A stretch of DNA of 8,058 nt from Rikenellaceae bacterium. Lineage in GTDB: Bacteria > Bacteroidota > Bacteroidia > Bacteroidales > UBA932. Location: contig DOVA01000164.1 in the NCBI GenBank assembly GCA_003520315.1, positions 1-8,058 on the forward strand. The letters run 5' to 3'. The position numbers were made by a program, and so were the translations under genes. Of this stretch, positions 1-7,822 are shown piece after piece; position 1 is the first letter of the stretch; each line of letters opens with the position of its first letter. A model generated the notes under the pieces. That model ran no database searches and was not told the origin of the DNA. It worked only from the letters and a program-made list of their open reading frames with translations.

Positions 1-1217
<1,217 letters not shown>

Positions 1218-1241
1218 CACAGCTAATCCAATAGATTTTTC

Positions 1242-1282
1242 AGAAGAGGGCGTCCAAAAAGGAATTTTGGGTGCCTTCTTTT
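1242..1282 (+). terminator. Intrinsic terminator of eno
   Basis: An 18-bp stem with a 5-base loop. The left arm is 1242-1259 (agaagagggcgtccaaaa), the loop 1260-1264, and the right arm 1265-1282 (ttttgggtgccttctttt), so the U-rich stretch forms the end of the 3' arm. Fourteen pairs are Watson-Crick and four are G-T wobbles (G-U in RNA). It begins 24 bases after the eno stop. The wobble pairs pair only in plus-strand RNA; in minus-strand RNA they become A/C mismatches. This suggests it was selected mainly to end the eno transcript, although it lies 32 bases past the end of the converging gene and may also slow transcription from that side. Confidence 0.8.
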
Positions 1283-1314
1283 GTATAAGAAAATGATTCA
1301 GCTATAGAAGTATT

Positions 1315-2187
1315 TTAGGCCAAAATATCCCAAACAGTAAAAATTGCAAACAAGAGAGACGCAACTCCGTTAGAGGTAAAAAAGGCTGCATTCAGACGTG
1401 AAATGTCAGTAGGTTTAATAATTAAATGCTGATAAATAAGAAGTAAGGTAAAAACTGCTGCCCCTATTATGTATTTTGTACCCATCATGCCATAATAATA
1501 AAACAGCAAAAGAAGCGGTAAAACCAAAGCATGTCCGACGGCTGAAACAATCATAGCTCTTTTTCGTCCAAACCTTGCAGGTATGGAGTGAATAGCGTAT
1601 TTTTTATCAAATTCTTCATCATCGAGTGAATACAATATGTCAAAGCCACTTGACCATAAAAAAACTATTGCAGACAAAATCAACGGAACAATATTGAATG
1701 ATCCTGTCATGCTGATATATGCACCAATGGGAGCTATGGCAAGTGAAAGACCCAATCCATAATGGCACAGAAATGTATAGCGCTTTAAAAAACTGTAACC
1801 CATAATTATTATGAGAGCAGGTAAGGAAAGAATCAAAGTCAACCTATTAATTAATGCAGTTGTCAATACAAAAAGCGCCACATTTACAAACACAAATATC
1901 AATACTGATGACGATGATAATTTCTTTGAAGGCAATTCTCTTCCAGTAGTTCTTGGATTGACTGAATCAATAAACCTGTCTACATATCTGTTAAAACTCA
2001 TGGCACTGTTTCTTGCAAACACCATGGCACAAAGCATGAGGAAAAATATTCTCCAAGAAAATTCTTGACCATCTACCTGCATTGCCAAGAAAAAGCCAAT
2101 AATGGCAAAAGGTAATGCAAAAACAGTGTGGGCAAACTTGACAAGATTAAGATAATCTGCAATTCTCCTCCGGATAGAAACGCTCAT
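1315..2187 (-). CDS. UbiA-family prenyltransferase (MqnP/UbiA-like, probably quinone biosynthesis)
   Basis: A 290-residue integral membrane protein, the usual length for UbiA-family aromatic prenyltransferases. These enzymes transfer a polyprenyl chain from its diphosphate to an aromatic acceptor. Both Mg-diphosphate sites are visible: N66-x3-D70-x3-D74 (NRYVDRFID), followed by a conserved NPRTxGRELP stretch, and D183 with D190 and D194 (GFDILYSLDDEEFD), followed by HSIPARFG. The rest is a series of hydrophobic helices, for example at about 20-37, 48-60, 95-112, 117-130, 145-160, 166-181, 212-232, 239-256 and 270-288. The GFDILY...HSIPARFG signature resembles the 'other UbiA' group that includes MqnP of the futalosine menaquinone route, but the acceptor cannot be fixed from sequence; 4-hydroxybenzoate transfer is the alternative. 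The ATG starts 1 base after the pheT stop, so translational coupling is likely. No Shine-Dalgarno sequence is evident. It is the last gene of ftsY-pheT-ubiA. Confidence 0.88.
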   Translation of the reverse strand: MSVSIRRRIADYLNLVKFAHTVFALPFAIIGFFLAMQVDGQEFSWRIFFLMLCAMVFARNSAMSFNRYVDRFIDSVNPRTTGRELPSKKLSSSSVLIFVFVNVALFVLTTALINRLTLILSLPALIIIMGYSFLKRYTFLCHYGLGLSLAIAPIGAYISMTGSFNIVPLILSAIVFLWSSGFDILYSLDDEEFDKKYAIHSIPARFGRKRAMIVSAVGHALVLPLLLLFYYYGMMGTKYIIGAAVFTLLLIYQHLIIKPTDISRLNAAFFTSNGVASLLFAIFTVWDILA

Positions 2188-2188
2188 A

Positions 2189-4657
2189 TTAATTTCTTAA
2201 TGTAGCACCAAATTTATCTGAAAATGCTGAAAACAATCTATTCATCACCTCTTCAACATATTTATCAGTCAGGGTTTTCTCAGTGTCCTGCAATAAGAAA
2301 CTAATTGCATATTGCTTCTTGCCAGAAGGGATTTTGTCTCCCCTGTAAACATCAAAAAGCGTGATTTTTTTAAGCAATCTTTTTTCTGTCTTGAAAGCAA
2401 GGGCTCTTAACTCAGCAAAAGAGACAGTCTCATCCACGAGTAAAGCCAGATCTCTCCTAACTTCAGGAAACCTTGGGAGCTCTTTAAATGTTATTTTGTG
2501 TCTCTTTATAAAGTTCAAAATAGGTAACCATGACACTTCAGCAGCATAAACTTTTTGCTTGAATCCGAACTGTTTAAGGAGACCGTTGCTTATTGTACCT
2601 ATGGTTGCAATCTCTTTCCCCCCGTTTGTTAAATAAACAAGCCCTTCGGCAAAAATATCATCAGGAGCCATTGAATATGTCAAATCAGCCAATTCAATTC
2701 CAAATCTTTTCAAAAGCATTTCAAGATAGCCTTTCAGCAAAAAATAAGAAGAGGAACCGGTACCGCCTTTCCAAGTTAAGGCACCATTTCCTGTAACAAA
2801 TAAAGAGATTTTTTGCTGTTCAATATATGAATTCAAATCAGTTGGATCGGTATTGGGAGTCATTGAATAGACATTGCCAAATTCAAAAAGTTTCAGATTG
2901 GTTTGCTGATGATTAATATTATGTGATACAACTTCTAACCCATTTAGTAAAAGAGTTTGGCGTAGGCAGTCAAAATCGGAACTCAGAGGATTTAATATTC
3001 TAACCAGAGCAGATTGAGGAAATGTTTTCAATTTAAAATAGTATTCCGATTTTGTGAGTGAGTTATTCATCATCTCATAAAAACCATTGGAAACAAGCAA
3101 ATCTGAAGCCACGTTCCTGACTTTTTCAATGTCAGGTTTTGGTGTTGTATTAAAAGATGTAACTACTCTTACAGGTAATTCGATATTATTATATCCATAT
3201 ATACGAAGCAGCTCCTCTACAACATCACACTCTCTAGTAACATCAACCCTGTAAAGTGGAGATAAAACATCGATAGAATCCTCATTCTGACCAACGATTT
3301 CAAAGTCCATATAATTAAGAATCTTCAGAATTGTCTCTTTGCCTATATTCTTCCCGATAAAACTTTCAATTCGTTTTAAATCAAGCTTGATTTTAGGCTT
3401 TTCTATTTTCTTTGGATATACCTCTTTGATTTCACCGACGATTCTTGCACCAGCAACTTCCTGCAATAAAATAGCAGCTCTTTTAAGTGCATAAGGGACG
3501 ATATCTGGATCTGCACCTCTCTCGTATCTAAAAGATGCATCAGTCTTTAAACCATGTCTTTTAGATGTCTTTCTTATTGATACAGGATTGAAATATGCAC
3601 TCTCCAAAAAAACAGAAGTTGTTCTGTCAGAAATACCCGAATCCAAACCTCCAAAAACACCTCCAATACACATTGGCCTGCTAATATTACAGATCATAAC
3701 ATCCTCCGTATGGAGTTCTCTTTCTACACCGTCAAGAGTAACAAAACGTTCACCATTTCTTGCATATCTTACAATAACTCTGTCTCCCTCAATTTTGTCC
3801 CTGTCAAAAGCATGAAGCGGCTGTCCGGTTTCAAATAAAATAAAATTAGTGATATCTACAACATTATTAATAGGTCTTAGGCCAATCGATTTTAATGCGC
3901 TCTGCAGCCATTCTGGGGACGGGGCTATTTTGATGTTATCGAAGGTTAATCCCGAATACCTTGGAGCTCCTTCTGTAGCAACAACTTCAATATCTACACT
4001 ATTCGTGGCATCATCAGCTCTTTTCAAAGTATCAAATGAGGATACATCCGGCATGCGCATCTCACCTCCACTCATATTAAGCCTCAAATAGGCTGATAAA
4101 TCTCTTGCCACTCCAATATGTGATGCTGCATCAACTCTATTTGGTGTTAATCCTATTTCAAATAGGGTATCGTTCTTAAAATCAAAAAAATCTTTTGCTG
4201 CAGTACCCGGAACAGCACTCTCAGGCAATACCATTATTCCTTCATGTGAAGCACCAAGTCCCAGTTCATCTTCAGCACATATCATTCCCTGACTCTCAAT
4301 GCCTCTAATTTTGGATTTCTTAATTTTAACTTTTTCTCCACTGTTAAATAAAAGTGTTGTTCCAACAGTTGCGACCATAACTTTCTGACCAGCTGCAACA
4401 TTTGGAGCACCACAAACAATTTGCAGCGGATCACCCTGACCAATATTTACTTTAGTAATACTAAGCTTGTCTGCATCAGGGTGCTTATAGCACTCAAGCA
4501 CTTCACCAACAACCACTCCTGCAAGGCCTCCCGGAATTTGCTCAATCAATTCCATCCCCTCAACTTCGAGACCAATAGTATTTAATATATTAGCAACTTC
4601 TTCAGGATTTAAATTAATATCAACGTATTTTTTGAGCCAATTAAATGATATATTCAT
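2189..4657 (-). CDS. pheT: Phenylalanine--tRNA ligase beta subunit
   Basis: Beta chain of the cytoplasmic alpha2-beta2 phenylalanyl-tRNA synthetase. It supports tRNA binding and removes mischarged tyrosine, while PheS (not in this window) forms Phe-tRNA. At 822 residues it has the full bacterial length. Domains in order: N-terminal SFNWLKKYVD; an EMAP-type OB tRNA-binding domain at about 45-150 (VGEVLECYKHPDADKL, IVCGAPNV); the B3/B4 editing domain at about 220-400 (RPINNVVDITNFILFETGQP at 261-280, then LHAFD); B5 at about 418-490 with D472, D478, E481 and E482 in the VDVTRECDVVEELLRIYGYN stretch; a catalytic-like core at about 495-715; and the FDX-ACB anticodon-binding domain at about 727-821 (FPEVRRDLAL at 730-739). 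It starts 18 bases after the ftsY stop, behind AT-rich DNA without a Shine-Dalgarno sequence. pheS is not adjacent, so the two subunits are encoded apart, as in many Bacteroidota. Confidence 0.98.
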   Translation of the reverse strand: MNISFNWLKKYVDINLNPEEVANILNTIGLEVEGMELIEQIPGGLAGVVVGEVLECYKHPDADKLSITKVNIGQGDPLQIVCGAPNVAAGQKVMVATVGTTLLFNSGEKVKIKKSKIRGIESQGMICAEDELGLGASHEGIMVLPESAVPGTAAKDFFDFKNDTLFEIGLTPNRVDAASHIGVARDLSAYLRLNMSGGEMRMPDVSSFDTLKRADDATNSVDIEVVATEGAPRYSGLTFDNIKIAPSPEWLQSALKSIGLRPINNVVDITNFILFETGQPLHAFDRDKIEGDRVIVRYARNGERFVTLDGVERELHTEDVMICNISRPMCIGGVFGGLDSGISDRTTSVFLESAYFNPVSIRKTSKRHGLKTDASFRYERGADPDIVPYALKRAAILLQEVAGARIVGEIKEVYPKKIEKPKIKLDLKRIESFIGKNIGKETILKILNYMDFEIVGQNEDSIDVLSPLYRVDVTRECDVVEELLRIYGYNNIELPVRVVTSFNTTPKPDIEKVRNVASDLLVSNGFYEMMNNSLTKSEYYFKLKTFPQSALVRILNPLSSDFDCLRQTLLLNGLEVVSHNINHQQTNLKLFEFGNVYSMTPNTDPTDLNSYIEQQKISLFVTGNGALTWKGGTGSSSYFLLKGYLEMLLKRFGIELADLTYSMAPDDIFAEGLVYLTNGGKEIATIGTISNGLLKQFGFKQKVYAAEVSWLPILNFIKRHKITFKELPRFPEVRRDLALLVDETVSFAELRALAFKTEKRLLKKITLFDVYRGDKIPSGKKQYAISFLLQDTEKTLTDKYVEEVMNRLFSAFSDKFGATLRN

Positions 4658-4675
4658 AACAATTTATTAATAACT

Positions 4676-5629
4676 TTAAAACAGAGATTCTACAAACTCT
4701 TTTTTATTAAAAATCTGCAAATCTTCAATTTTCTCCCCAACACCAATAAACTTCACAGGAATCTTAAATTGATCAGAAATACCGATAACAACACCGCCTT
4801 TTGCTGTTCCGTCCAATTTGGTAATTGCAAGTGCAGTGACATCAGTGGCTTTAGTAAATTCCTTGGCCTGCTGAAAGGCATTTTGGCCTGTAGAACCATC
4901 GAGTATAAGTAAAACTTCGTGAGGTGCATCAGGAATAATTTTTTTAATTACATTTCTTATCTTAGAAAGTTCGTTCATAAGATTAACCTTGTTATGAAGA
5001 CGACCTGCAGTATCAATAAGCACTACGTCTGCCCCCTGTGCAACTGCAGAAGAGACAGTATCATACGCCACAGAAGCAGGATCTGCCCCCATTGCCTGTT
5101 TGACAATTGGAACTCCTGCACGCTCACTCCATATGGTCAACTGTTCTACAGCCGCAGCTCTAAAAGTATCCGCAGCACCAATAATAACTTTATATCCCGA
5201 ATTCTTAAGGCGTGCCGCAAGTTTTCCAATTGTTGTAGTTTTACCTACCCCATTCACTCCGACGACAAGAATAACAAACGGTTTTTTTGAAAAGTCAAAA
5301 GGCATATTAATGTCCAGACCGTCATCGACATTGAGCAACGCTTCTATTTCCTCTTTTAGAATCTGATTGAGCTCATTACTGTCCATAAATTTATCCCTAC
5401 GAACTCTTGCCTCAAGCCTGTCAATAATCTTTAATGTAGTTTCAACGCCAATATCAGAAGCAATTAGAGCTTCTTCAATATCATCCAGTGTGTCATCGTC
5501 AACTTTTGACTTACCCACAACTGCTCTTGAAAGCTTCTCAAAAATACCTTTTTTTGTCTTCTCAAGCCCTTTGTCCAGAGCCTCTTTCTCCTCCTTTGAT
5601 TTTGATCCGAACAATCCAAATAATGCCAT
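4676..5629 (-). CDS. ftsY: Signal recognition particle receptor FtsY
   Basis: SRP-type GTPase at the inner membrane. It docks the Ffh-4.5S RNA-ribosome complex and passes nascent membrane and exported proteins to SecYEG. With the chosen start it has 317 residues: a short N-terminal segment beginning MALFGLFGSKSKEEK, the helical N domain (about 20-105) and the NG GTPase domain. Motifs are G1 GVNGVGKTTT (124-133), DTFRAAA (154-160), G3 DTAGR (206-210), G4 TKLDGTAKGG (270-279) and the closing GVGEKIEDL (297-305). The acidic A domain of the Escherichia coli protein is absent, as is common outside the Proteobacteria. The frame stays open to 5680, but I start at 5629 because MALFGLFG is the normal FtsY beginning and the 17 extra codons run through a promoter-like TATCTTTG. 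It is the first gene of ftsY-pheT-ubiA. Confidence 0.97.
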   Translation of the reverse strand: MALFGLFGSKSKEEKEALDKGLEKTKKGIFEKLSRAVVGKSKVDDDTLDDIEEALIASDIGVETTLKIIDRLEARVRRDKFMDSNELNQILKEEIEALLNVDDGLDINMPFDFSKKPFVILVVGVNGVGKTTTIGKLAARLKNSGYKVIIGAADTFRAAAVEQLTIWSERAGVPIVKQAMGADPASVAYDTVSSAVAQGADVVLIDTAGRLHNKVNLMNELSKIRNVIKKIIPDAPHEVLLILDGSTGQNAFQQAKEFTKATDVTALAITKLDGTAKGGVVIGISDQFKIPVKFIGVGEKIEDLQIFNKKEFVESLF

Positions 5630-5646
5630 TTTTGAAAAATAATTTA

Positions 5647-5654
5647 CAAAGATA
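5647..5654 (-). promoter_or_regulatory. Probable Bacteroidota -7 box for ftsY-pheT-ubiA
   Basis: On the minus strand this reads TATCTTTG, an exact match to the Bacteroidota TAnnTTTG element. It ends 17 bases before the chosen ftsY ATG, which leaves a very short leader of about 10 bases. It lies between the upstream hairpin terminator and ftsY, where a new promoter would be expected. No clear TTTG element was found about 19-21 bases upstream, so the assignment rests on the -7 match and position alone. Confidence 0.55.
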
Positions 5655-5689
5655 TCAATTTTAATATAACATAATATCACCAGAACTTA

Positions 5690-5734
5690 AAGCTAAGGGG
5701 TGTGTCATAATAACCTGACACACCCCCTTAGCTT
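5690..5734 (-). terminator. Long hairpin terminator after the rpmB-rpmG-DUF4295 operon
   Basis: A near-perfect inverted repeat. Arm 5690-5707 (aagctaaggggtgtgtca) pairs with 5716-5734 over 18 bp, with one unpaired C in the run of five Cs, around the 8-base loop taataacc. It lies 18 bases past the DUF4295 stop codon and upstream of the ftsY promoter, so it should end the ribosomal-protein transcript. The tract after the stem in minus-strand RNA (UUUAAGUUCUGG, counting the last two bases of the arm) is only moderately U-rich, so termination may depend mainly on the strong GC core. Confidence 0.78.
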
Positions 5735-5752
5735 ATATTCTCAACAGAGGAC

Positions 5753-5914
5753 TTATTTCCTCGCAAAAAAATCTTTAACTCCCTCTGTTGGGACAATCTC
5801 CTCCTCAAATGTATAAGCTCCTGTACGTTCTGAACGAACCATACGGATACACTTAACAACATTTTTTCCGGTTCCTTTTCCGCTACCAAATGTAGCAACT
5901 ACCTTTTTTGCCAT
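5753..5914 (-). CDS. DUF4295-type small ribosome-associated protein
   Basis: A 53-residue basic protein starting MAKKVVATFGSGKGTGK, with a middle CIRMVRSERTGAYTFEEEIV and the end VKDFFARK. This matches the DUF4295 pattern known from Bacteroidota: an MAKK start, a basic V-x-C/M-x-R/K core, an 'SxKTGAYxFxExxV' turn, and a VKDFF(A/K)xK ending. Genes of this type regularly follow rpmB and rpmG in the phylum, and here it starts 21 bases after the rpmG stop. Length, charge and context all indicate a ribosomal component. From memory, which I cannot check here, a Bacteroidota-specific 50S protein named bL38 was seen in a Flavobacterium ribosome structure, and this family is a plausible match. The gene is clear; the molecular role is inferred. 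It is the last gene before the hairpin at 5690-5734. Confidence 0.9.
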   Translation of the reverse strand: MAKKVVATFGSGKGTGKNVVKCIRMVRSERTGAYTFEEEIVPTEGVKDFFARK

Positions 5915-5935
5915 TGTTTAATTATTTAGCCTGTG

Positions 5936-6118
5936 TTACTTAATTTCACGGTGAATTGTCACCCTTTTTAAGTAAGGATTATATTTTTTACGTTCCAAAC
6001 GTTGAGTGGTATTCTTTTTGTTTTTTGTGGTAATATATCTTGAAATCCCAGGTACACCACTCTCTCTCTGTTCTATACACTCAAGAATAACCTGGATTCT
6101 GTTTCCTTTCTTTGCCAT
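5936..6118 (-). CDS. rpmG: 50S ribosomal protein bL33, zinc-free form
   Basis: A 60-residue basic protein of the large ribosomal subunit, close to the E site. The sequence [17 protein letters not shown], then [19 protein letters not shown], then [16 protein letters not shown] is typical of bL33. The two CxxC pairs of the zinc-binding form are absent: only Cys14 is present, so this is a C-minus type. The gene lies 22 bases after rpmB and 21 bases before the DUF4295 gene, within one operon. An AGGA sits about 5 bases before the ATG; it is the only weakly Shine-Dalgarno-like sequence seen among these genes, and may be chance. Confidence 0.97.
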   Translation of the reverse strand: MAKKGNRIQVILECIEQRESGVPGISRYITTKNKKNTTQRLERKKYNPYLKRVTIHREIK

Positions 6119-6140
6119 AATATCCTAAACTTATTAATAC

Positions 6141-6383
6141 CTAATATAAGTCAATAAAACCATTTTTCTGAGCTTTTCTGAGTGTAGCAGCCAGCCCGTT
6201 TTTATAAATATTGCGCATTCCTGCAGTAGAAACCTTAAGAGTAACAAATCTCTGCTCCTCTTCCAACCAAAAACGCTTATTCTTCAAATTTGGAGAAAAT
6301 TCCCTCTTTGTACGGTGTTTTGAATGGGAAACATTATTCCCTATCATTCTTCTCTTACCGGTTATTTGACAAACTCGTGCCAT
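6141..6383 (-). CDS. rpmB: 50S ribosomal protein bL28
   Basis: An 80-residue basic protein of the large ribosomal subunit. It begins MARVCQITGKRRMIGNNVSH, continues with SKHRTKREFSPNLK, and has the later VTLKVSTAGMRNIYKNGL segment characteristic of bL28. The zinc-binding cysteine pairs of the C-plus form are missing, only Cys5 remaining, as with the neighbouring bL33. It is the first gene of rpmB-rpmG-DUF4295. The region upstream holds a good Bacteroidota promoter and an AT-rich leader (taaataaatgaacaaaa before the ATG) without a Shine-Dalgarno sequence. Confidence 0.97.
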   Translation of the reverse strand: MARVCQITGKRRMIGNNVSHSKHRTKREFSPNLKNKRFWLEEEQRFVTLKVSTAGMRNIYKNGLAATLRKAQKNGFIDLY

Positions 6384-6431
6384 TTTTGTTCATTTATTTA
6401 TTAATTCATTCCTTACACCCATAAAGGGCTG

Positions 6432-6463
6432 CAAATATCATGATTTTTTCTGTATTATCAAAA
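6432..6463 (-). promoter_or_regulatory. Bacteroidota-type promoter for rpmB-rpmG-DUF4295
   Basis: On the minus strand, TTTTG (6459-6463) is followed by a 19-base spacer and then GATATTTG (6432-6439). This matches the Bacteroidota sigma consensus TTTG - 19 - TAnnTTTG apart from the first base of the -7 box. The -33 box lies 3 bases beyond the lepB stop, in the 83-base gap between lepB and rpmB, and predicts a leader of about 40-45 bases. It would let the ribosomal-protein genes be transcribed independently of lepB. I saw no convincing lepB terminator in the gap, so some read-through from rplT-lepB is possible. Confidence 0.65.
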
Positions 6464-6466
6464 TAT

Positions 6467-7819
6467 TTATACTGTTTTAAAAATCCTTTTCCACCTTATA
6501 TTTCTTGGAAAAGACTTGTTCTTGTCTTTTGAGAACCAAATTACTGAAGGCGTACCAACTACATGCGATTCCGGGACAAAACCCCAATATCTGGAATCGG
6601 CCGAATTGTGTCTGTTATCACCCATCATAAAGTAATAATCCATCTTAAAAGTATAGCTGTCAGTAACTTTACCGTTAATGAATATCAAAGAATCCTTAAC
6701 TTCAATAGAGTTGCCTTCATAAGATGAAATAATGCGTTTGTAAAGAGGAAGATTGGCTATAGTAAGTTTAACTGTTATTCCCTTTTCAGGCACCCATAAT
6801 GGTCCAAAATTGTCTCGGGTCCATTTGAAATCTCCCTCAAAAGGGAAAATAATGAGTGGCGAATCAGGAAGATCAGGAGGATATGTGTCAATGTTTTGAC
6901 GAACATCTATTACATTTGCCATTGCTCTGATTTTTTCAACCTCATCTTCATTCAGCGGAAAATTTATGTATCCTGGAAGACTAACATCAAAGTAAAGTTC
7001 ATTTGGATTTATATCCATATCCTCAATTATCTTTGAATTGATGGTAGTACCATTTGTGTATACCGTAAAAGTATTCTGAATACCTGAATAATTATTCTGT
7101 GGTAATCCGTTCACGTAAACTTTACCGTTTATAATCTCAAGAGTATCACCTGCTGCTGCCACACATCTCTTAACATAATTGTCCTTTTTGTCATCAGGCC
7201 TTACTACAATAGGACCGTAAGTCTTATAAGTATATTCTCTGCCATATAGCCTGATACACTGATAGTAGTCAGCTGTAGGATCTCCCTTTAGCACAGTATC
7301 CCCATTTGGAAAATTGAAGACAACAATATCGTCTCGCTTTACACTCCTGAACCCTGCCATTCTTCTGTATGGATTTTGAATCCATTTAACATATGACTCT
7401 CCTCCAGTAATTGGAAGCACATTGTGAATAAGTGGGACGGAGATTGGTGTCATGGGCACCCTTGGACCATAAGCAACCTTGCTTACAAAAAGATAGTCTC
7501 CAGTCATCAGTGTTCTCTCCATAGATGAAGTAGGTATCATGTAAGCCTCAAAGAAAAAACCCTTTATAAATGCAGAGGCAATCAATGCAAAAATTATCGC
7601 ATCAAGCCAATCAAGCCAGACATTTCTCTTTTCTCCTTTTTTATAGTTCTTCTTCCAAAAGGCCCATTTTACCTTGCGGGTAATAAAAATATCGAAGATG
7701 ATAATTAACCCTAAAAGAAACCACCAATTTCCAAGCCAAATAACCCACAACAAATAAAGAACAGCCCAAACGGAAAATTTGAACCATCTGTTGCCTAATA
7801 TCTGCCGAACTTTAAACAC
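6467..7819 (-). CDS. lepB: Signal peptidase I (long Bacteroidota form), GTG start
   Basis: Membrane-bound serine protease of family S26 that cleaves signal peptides from exported proteins. It has 450 residues. Hydrophobic segments lie at about 14-47 (two closely spaced helices) and 72-90, the latter leading into the periplasmic catalytic part. The nucleophile is Ser99 in IPTSSMERTL, the general base Lys217 in YVKRCVAAAGD, and box E is GDNRHNSADSRYWGFVP from residue 400. Between the Lys box and box E is an insert of about 150 residues, which makes the protein much longer than the 200-320 residues usual elsewhere; long forms are normal in Bacteroidota. The frame is closed by the rplT stop just upstream, and no ATG occurs before residue 94, past the membrane segments. 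GTG at 7817-7819 is therefore the best start, 3 bases after the rplT stop. Transcription from the rplT promoter is likely. Confidence 0.95.
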   Translation of the reverse strand: MFKVRQILGNRWFKFSVWAVLYLLWVIWLGNWWFLLGLIIIFDIFITRKVKWAFWKKNYKKGEKRNVWLDWLDAIIFALIASAFIKGFFFEAYMIPTSSMERTLMTGDYLFVSKVAYGPRVPMTPISVPLIHNVLPITGGESYVKWIQNPYRRMAGFRSVKRDDIVVFNFPNGDTVLKGDPTADYYQCIRLYGREYTYKTYGPIVVRPDDKKDNYVKRCVAAAGDTLEIINGKVYVNGLPQNNYSGIQNTFTVYTNGTTINSKIIEDMDINPNELYFDVSLPGYINFPLNEDEVEKIRAMANVIDVRQNIDTYPPDLPDSPLIIFPFEGDFKWTRDNFGPLWVPEKGITVKLTIANLPLYKRIISSYEGNSIEVKDSLIFINGKVTDSYTFKMDYYFMMGDNRHNSADSRYWGFVPESHVVGTPSVIWFSKDKNKSFPRNIRWKRIFKTV

Positions 7820-7822
7820 TAT

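Noticed and set aside
4919..5290. 123-codon plus-strand open frame opposite ftsY
   Set aside because: It is antisense to the conserved GTPase domain, with a cysteine- and asparagine-rich composition typical of a shadow frame.
5690..5734. Inverted repeat as a possible insertion-sequence end or small transposable element
   Set aside because: It is a single copy in the window with a short loop, no flanking direct repeats and no transposase. Its place after an operon fits a terminator.
6060..6070. CT-repeat (ctctctctctg) as a possible slippage tract
   Set aside because: It is short and codes for conserved-looking bL33 residues (EQRES) in an intact gene, so there is no sign of phase variation.
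6384..6466. Ribosomal-protein leader structure or riboswitch before rpmB
   Set aside because: Only a three-pair CCC/GGG hairpin is visible in the short leader, too weak to claim an autoregulatory element.
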